The notes under the pieces are model-generated. The model made no database searches and was not told the DNA's origin. It saw only the letters and a program-made list of their open reading frames with translations. The translations under genes and the position numbers were made by a program. Positions 59,999-64,000 of a DNA stretch of 64,000 bases are shown here, in pieces. The stretch is taken from the NCBI GenBank assembly GCA_009733745.1, contig WNWL01000003.1, positions 186,001-250,000 on the forward strand, given 5' to 3'. This DNA is from Oceanobacillus sp. HTM 045 (GTDB taxonomy: Bacteria > Pseudomonadota > Alphaproteobacteria > Rhodobacterales > Rhodobacteraceae). Position 1 is the stretch's first letter. Every line of letters begins with the position of its first letter.

Positions 59999-61137
59999 TC
60001 CGCAGCCTCCTTGGCGAAGTTCGGGTGGACGATCTCGCCGTCCTTGGTCAGGCGGATGCCCTGGACCAGCTCGTCGTCGTCCTTGATCTCCAGCGCGCCG
60101 CCCTCGCCGATGAAGGGCGAGAGGAAATTGAAGTGGTTGCGCGCGAACAGCGCCGAGGCATCCGCCGCGAGGCGGCCCGGCACGTTCGCGTGGCCGACGA
60201 TGATCACGCCGTTGTCGGTGGTGACCACCTTGGCATATTCCGCGCCCTCGACATTGCCGCCCTGCTCGACCGCGAGATCGACGATCACGGAGCCCGGCTT
60301 CATCGAGGCGACCATCTCCTTCGTCACCAGCACCGGCGCCTTGCGGCCCGGGATCAGCGCGGTGGTGACGACGATGTCCTGCTTGGCGATGTGCCCGGCG
60401 ACCAGCTCGGCCTGCTGCTTCTTGTAGTCGTCCGACATTTCCTTGGCGTAGCCGCCCGCGGTCTGCGCCTGCTCGAACTCCTCGTTCTTGACCGCGATGA
60501 ACTTCGCGCCGAGCGAGGCGACCTGCTCCTCCGTCGCGGGCCGCACGTCGGTTGCGGTCACGATCGCGCCGAGACGCCGCGCCGTGGCGATCGCCTGCAG
60601 GCCGGCGACGCCGACGCCCATGATGAACACCTTGGCGGGCGCGACAGTGCCCGCGGCGGTCATCATCTGCGGCATCGCCTTGCCGTAGGTGTTGGCCGCC
60701 TCGATCACCGCCTTGTAGCCGGCGAGGTTGGCCTGCGAGGACAGCACGTCCATCGACTGCGCGCGGGTGATGCGCGGCATGAACTCCATCGCGTAGGCGT
60801 CGACGCCCTTGTCGGCCAGCGCCTCCATGATGGCGGGCTCGGCATAGGGCGACATGATGCAGAACAGCTTCTGGCCCTTGGCGAGGGACTTCACCTCCGC
60901 CTCGGTCGGGCGCTGGACCTTGAGCACCACGTCAGCGCCCTTGAGCGCCTGCGCGTAGGTCTTCGCCACCGTGGCGCCCGCGTCCTCGTACTGCGCGTCG
61001 GGGATCGACGCGGAATCGCCCGCGCCGGACTGGACCACCACCTCGGCCCCGGCCTTGATGAACTTCTTGACCGTCTCCGGCGTGGCCGCGACGCGCGTCT
61101 CGTGCTCGCGGGTCTCTTTCGCAACGGCGATTTTCAT
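59995..61137 (-). CDS. NAD(P) transhydrogenase subunit alpha part 1 (NAD-binding)
   Basis: 380 aa alanine dehydrogenase/PNT fold: N-terminal KIAVAKETREHETRVAATP, central RSEMDVLSSQANLAGY-like region and NAD-binding VFIMGVGVAGLQAIATARRLG. Corresponds to PntAA. It lies 83 bp downstream of the aa3 subunit IV micro-gene and overlaps the small exported gene. Confidence 0.96.
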   Translation of the reverse strand: MKIAVAKETREHETRVAATPETVKKFIKAGAEVVVQSGAGDSASIPDAQYEDAGATVAKTYAQALKGADVVLKVQRPTEAEVKSLAKGQKLFCIMSPYAEPAIMEALADKGVDAYAMEFMPRITRAQSMDVLSSQANLAGYKAVIEAANTYGKAMPQMMTAAGTVAPAKVFIMGVGVAGLQAIATARRLGAIVTATDVRPATEEQVASLGAKFIAVKNEEFEQAQTAGGYAKEMSDDYKKQQAELVAGHIAKQDIVVTTALIPGRKAPVLVTKEMVASMKPGSVIVDLAVEQGGNVEGAEYAKVVTTDNGVIIVGHANVPGRLAADASALFARNHFNFLSPFIGEGGALEIKDDDELVQGIRLTKDGEIVHPNFAKEAAE

Positions 61138-61219
61138 GGATCAGGGTTCTCCCGGATTGGGGGCCGGCGCCGCGAGCGCCCGGCCCCTCCGGCCGGGCCC
61201 GTGCGGCGCGCGGAAGAGA

Positions 61220-61354
61220 TCAGGTGCCGACGATGGCGAGGAAGATCAGGACGATCACGACGATAACCGCGCCCCAGACCATCCAGTTGATGAAGCCGTT
61301 GAAGGTCTTCTGCTGGGTGCTGACGTCCATCGTTCCCGGCTTGTGTTCCCCCAT
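61220..61354 (-). CDS. aa3-type cytochrome c oxidase subunit IV
   Basis: 44 aa. MGEHKPGTMDVSTQQKTFNG leads into one membrane helix (about 22-42), matching the bacterial aa3 subunit IV (PF07835-type) with the HKxGxMD and QxKTFxGF motifs. In Paracoccus this subunit contacts subunits I and III. It is commonly found upstream of pntAA in Rhodobacterales. Confidence 0.85.
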   Translation of the reverse strand: MGEHKPGTMDVSTQQKTFNGFINWMVWGAVIVVIVLIFLAIVGT

Positions 61355-61466
61355 ATCCTCCCTCCGTCGTCGGTTGCACGCGCTTTGAGACGCTGCCTAC
61401 ACGATTCTCACGCTCTTGAGGAACCTGCAATAGCCGCTTCTGTTATGCGGCAAAAGGTCGGCGGGT

Positions 61467-61931
61467 TCACTCACCTTCCGCATCGGGCCTGTTTGCCGCG
61501 AGGCGGAAGCCGATCCGCACCGGCTCCTCGGCGATCTTGGGCGCGGCGGTCAGCATCACGTTGAGCTGGCTCACATGCTGGACCAGCTGCGCCGGCGCGC
61601 CGTTGTCCTTGCGGCCGTAGAAGCTGAGGATGTCCGGCGCGAAGAAGCCGATGCCCTGGATGTGCACCATCCCGGCATCGCTCCCGGCGAAGCCCATCGC
61701 CACCTCCTGCTCCTTGTCGAGCGTCTCCTCGAAATTCTTGATGTAGAGGATCAGCCGCTCGTAGGCCCATTCGGCGGGCGATTTATTCGCGGCGGGCTTT
61801 TCCGCCACCTCCTTCGGCAGCGGCTGCAGCTCGGTGCAGGCCCCGTTCGCGCAATCGGAACGGATTGCGCCCGCATCCGGAAACACCGTCCCCTCCATCG
61901 CCTCCGCGGTGGTGCTGATCTCGTCGCTCAT
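61467..61931 (-). CDS. DUF6173-like protein
   Basis: 154 aa; ATG at 61931. An acidic, Cys-containing N-terminal tail (SDCANGACTE) precedes a domain with YERLILYIKNFEETL, IQGIGFFAPDILSFYG and QHVSQLNVMLTAAPK, the pattern of a Rhodobacterales family of unknown function that I recall as DUF6173. No signal peptide. Role unknown. Confidence 0.72.
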   Translation of the reverse strand: MSDEISTTAEAMEGTVFPDAGAIRSDCANGACTELQPLPKEVAEKPAANKSPAEWAYERLILYIKNFEETLDKEQEVAMGFAGSDAGMVHIQGIGFFAPDILSFYGRKDNGAPAQLVQHVSQLNVMLTAAPKIAEEPVRIGFRLAANRPDAEGE

Positions 61932-62001
61932 CTCGCCGCTCCCGGATCTTCCGGTTCCACCCTGCCCCGCCCGCGCGCGCCAGTCGAGGGGCAAGCCGCG
62001 A

Positions 62002-62364
62002 TCATCGCCGCGGCCCGTCCGGCCGGGTCAGGATGAAGAGCGCCACCAGCGACAGCGCCGCCGCCTGCAGCGCCAGCGCCCATGCCGCGACGCCCACCGC
62101 CAGCGAGATGCCGAAGCTCGCCGCCAGCGCCGCCATGGCCCAGGCTTTTGCCCGCCGCGTGATCGCGCCATGCTCGCGCCAGTCGGCGATGGGCTGCCCG
62201 AAGCGGGGATGCTCCATCAGCCAGTCGTGGAAACGGTCGGAGGAGCGCGCGAAGCAGAACGCCGCCAGCAGCATGAACGGCACGGTCGGCAGCAGCGGCA
62301 GCACCGCGCCCACCGCGCCGAGCGCGAAGCTCGTGCACCCGCCGATCAGCCAGAGCGTCCTCAT
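62002..62364 (-). CDS. DUF454 (YbaN-like) inner-membrane protein
   Basis: 120 aa; ATG at 62364. Two to three membrane helices with the family motif VLPLLPTVPFMLLAAFCFARSS and HPRFGQPIADWREHGAI. Function unknown. Divergent from the exported hypothetical gene. Confidence 0.9.
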   Translation of the reverse strand: MRTLWLIGGCTSFALGAVGAVLPLLPTVPFMLLAAFCFARSSDRFHDWLMEHPRFGQPIADWREHGAITRRAKAWAMAALAASFGISLAVGVAAWALALQAAALSLVALFILTRPDGPRR

Positions 62365-62460
62365 GCCATACCCTTGCAGTCCGCCACGCTGGACCCGCCG
62401 CGCCCCTGATGAGATAACGCAGGGAACGTGTCTTTCCGGTTTCCCGACTCCGCAAGGCCC

Positions 62461-63111
62461 ATGCTTGTCCGTCTGCACACCGCCGTTGTCACCGCCGTTC
62501 TCGCCGCCTTCGTCCTGATCGCGTCCGGGCCGGGCGCCACCGCCCAGACCCGTATCTCGGTGTTCGAGGTCCAGAACAACACCGGTGCGACACTAAAGAT
62601 CGACGCAATCCGCGAGGAACATGGCACGTCCATCGCCCCGGTCGAGATCCCGCCCTACAGCCGGCGGCTGATCCGGCTGGACCTCGGCATCTGGCAGATC
62701 ACCGCGACGCCGGTGCGGATGCGCGGGGTCGGCGCGGTCACGCGGCGCTTCAACCTGCCCGACGAGGGCCCCTACGGCATCGCGCTGGCACCGGGCGATT
62801 TCGGCCAGGTGCGGATGGAGGACGGCCCCTACGCCACGATCGACCCGGAACTCGACACGGCCGAGGCCGCCGGCCTGCCCCGCGCCGCCGACCGCGGCGT
62901 GCCGATCGAGTTCCCGCCCCGCGGCACCCATTGCGAACGCGACTACGACGACCGGGTGAACCCCTATTTCGCCCTGATCCCGCGGCTGGAGGAATGCAGC
63001 CTCGACTGGACCTTCTCCGGCTTCGACGACCAAACCGGCCTGCGCGCCTGCCGCATCTGCCCCGACCGGACCTCGTGGGACAGCCACAGCCTCTGCTGCA
63101 AGATCGACTGA
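62461..63111 (+). CDS. Exported Cys-rich hypothetical protein
   Basis: 216 aa from ATG 62461, which gives a clear signal peptide (MLVRLHTAVVTAVLAAFVLI); a GTG at 62428 would add 11 residues. The mature part starts with a beta-rich region (ISVFEVQNNTGATLKID, LDLGIWQITATP). It ends with seven Cys in the last quarter, including CRICP and LCCKID, probably disulfide-bonded or metal-binding. No family recognised. Confidence 0.7.
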   Translation: MLVRLHTAVVTAVLAAFVLIASGPGATAQTRISVFEVQNNTGATLKIDAIREEHGTSIAPVEIPPYSRRLIRLDLGIWQITATPVRMRGVGAVTRRFNLPDEGPYGIALAPGDFGQVRMEDGPYATIDPELDTAEAAGLPRAADRGVPIEFPPRGTHCERDYDDRVNPYFALIPRLEECSLDWTFSGFDDQTGLRACRICPDRTSWDSHSLCCKID

Positions 63112-63207
63112 CCGGCCAGCGCGGCCTGCCAACCTAATTACGCCAGCCACAGCGCACGCGACCAGCCGAAGCACGCGCGGCTAGCGCGGGCCAGGTTTAA
63201 TCGGCTT

Positions 63208-63336
63208 CCGGCCCTCCCCGGGGCCGGGCGTTCTCTGAGGCTGCAAAAGGATCGAAGTGCGGGAGGTCTTGCGGAGAAAAACCAAGCAGCCCGAAACAAG
63301 CACCACGCCCGTCCAGGGCCGGCCGTGTCCCTAAGC
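63208..63336 (-). repeat. 150-bp hairpin-rich intergenic element, copy 3 (shortened)
   Basis: On the minus strand it begins GCTTAGGGACACGGCCGGCC, keeps CGGGCGTGGTGCTT, GCAAGACCTCCCG and CAGAGAACGCCCGGCC, and loses similarity before the final GCCCGGGC hairpin. It lies between the convergent Cys-rich gene and hemW, as the other copies lie between convergent genes. Confidence 0.75.
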
Positions 63337-63359
63337 ACTCACCCCGCGCGTCACCCCCC

Positions 63360-64000
63360 TCACGCCAGCAGGTCCGCCAGCAGCCGGTTGAGCACGATCC
63401 GCCCCGAGGCCGTCGCCCTGAGCCGCCCGTCCTGCCGCTCCAGCCGCCCGGAGGCCACCGCATCCGCCACGGCGCCCGCATCCAGCTTCCCGCCCAGCGC
63501 GGCGAAGCGGGTGAGGTCGGCCCCCTCGACCAGGCGCATCGACATCAGCAGGTACTCCGCCGCCTGGTCCTCCCGCGACAGCGCCTCCTCGGCCTCGACC
63601 GCGTGCCCCTCCGCGGCCACCGCCGCCATCCAGCCCGCCGGGTCGCGCCGTGTCGACGTGCCGATCCTGCCGCCGGGCAGGGTCAGCCGCCCATGCGCCC
63701 CCGGCCCGGCCCCGGCGAAGTCGCCATAGCGCCAGTAGACGAGGTTGTGCCGGCTCTCCGCCCCCGGCCGGGCATGGTTGGATATCTCGTAGGCCGGCAT
63801 CCCCGCCGCCGCGGTCACGGCCTGCGTCACCTCGTACATCTCCGCCGCCGCGTCGTCGGCGGGCACCGGCAGCCTGCCGCGGGCGTGCATCTCGGCGAAG
63901 CGCGTTCCGGGCTCGATGGTGAGCTGGTAGAGCGACAGGTGGTCCACCGCCATCTCCAGCGCCTCGGCCAGTTCCGCCTCCCAGTCGGCGGCAGTCTGGC
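63360..64000 (-). CDS. hemW: HemW-like radical SAM protein, 5' end cut by window edge
   Basis: The C-terminal part (about 213 residues visible; the full family is about 385). The frame continues to the edge with QTAADWEAELAEALE, then MAVDHLSLYQLTIEPGTRF, EISNHARPGAESRHNLVYWR and GAGPGAHGRL, all typical of HemW (oxygen-independent coproporphyrinogen oxidase-like haem chaperone). The radical SAM cysteines lie outside the window. In relatives it often follows rdgB; here it is 39 kb away. Confidence 0.93.
   Translation of the reverse strand, partial: QTAADWEAELAEALEMAVDHLSLYQLTIEPGTRFAEMHARGRLPVPADDAAAEMYEVTQAVTAAAGMPAYEISNHARPGAESRHNLVYWRYGDFAGAGPGAHGRLTLPGGRIGTSTRRDPAGWMAAVAAEGHAVEAEEALSREDQAAEYLLMSMRLVEGADLTRFAALGGKLDAGAVADAVASGRLERQDGRLRATASGRIVLNRLLADLLA

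Overview
The window is a high-GC chromosomal segment of an alphaproteobacterium, most likely a member of the Rhodobacterales. Supporting signs are the sfsA-map-radC order, hrcA-grpE opposite rph-rdgB, the lgt-MidA-pgeF chain, COQ9, an aa3-type cytochrome oxidase subunit IV micro-gene, a split three-gene transhydrogenase and CtrA-like TTAACCAT boxes. It is mostly housekeeping, with dense ATGA/GTGA-overlapping operons. No rRNA, CRISPR array, insertion sequence, integrase or prophage was found. Both ends cut a gene: sfsA on the left and hemW on the right.

Layout: 1-4.0 kb holds sfsA, map, a 2-oxoglutarate oxygenase, radC and a DJ-1/PfpI protein. A tRNA-Arg(CCG) follows, then an AT-rich 0.5 kb spacer and a serralysin-type RTX protease. 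From 6.9 to 12.7 kb a complete peptide ABC importer (DppFDCBA-like) runs on the minus strand and converges on the protease. From 12.9 to 19.2 kb are a sulfotransferase, a membrane protein, an M24-fold protein that has lost its metal ligands, and pgeF-MidA-lgt. From 19.3 to 24.9 kb are a dienelactone hydrolase, grpE-hrcA, rph, an LprI-like protein, rdgB and ridA.

25-30.5 kb is the most accessory-looking part. It holds a Tae4-type peptidoglycan amidase with an N-terminal peptidoglycan-binding-like module, a secreted GH25 muramidase, a DMP19/DUF4375 protein, thrS, and a 161-aa protein with the HxE...CxxC signature of the deaminase fold. From 30.5 to 36.6 kb are a FemAB-like protein, a metallo-beta-lactamase-fold protein, hydrolases and an OmpA/BON protein. 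From 36.9 to 39.5 kb runs the SRPBCC - ECF sigma - pgsA - moaD - moaE operon. A TetR/AhpD-like divergent pair follows, with two tandem palindromes between the genes. Next come uvrC, an SDR, a CaCA antiporter, an S49 protease, purEK, COQ9, rpsU, a lipoprotein protease, an outer-membrane protein, a phosphatase, a PRC-barrel protein, an HxlR/SDR pair and the pnt operon. Small unknown genes and hemW close the window.

Two unannotated repeat families stand out. The first is a 31-bp motif (core GATAAAAGTGTTAACG) at three sites downstream of genes. The second is a roughly 150-bp hairpin-rich element at three sites, all between convergent genes. With the deaminase-like and amidase/muramidase genes, these are the best candidates for something undescribed. 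No secretion apparatus is present in the window, so any effector role is inference.
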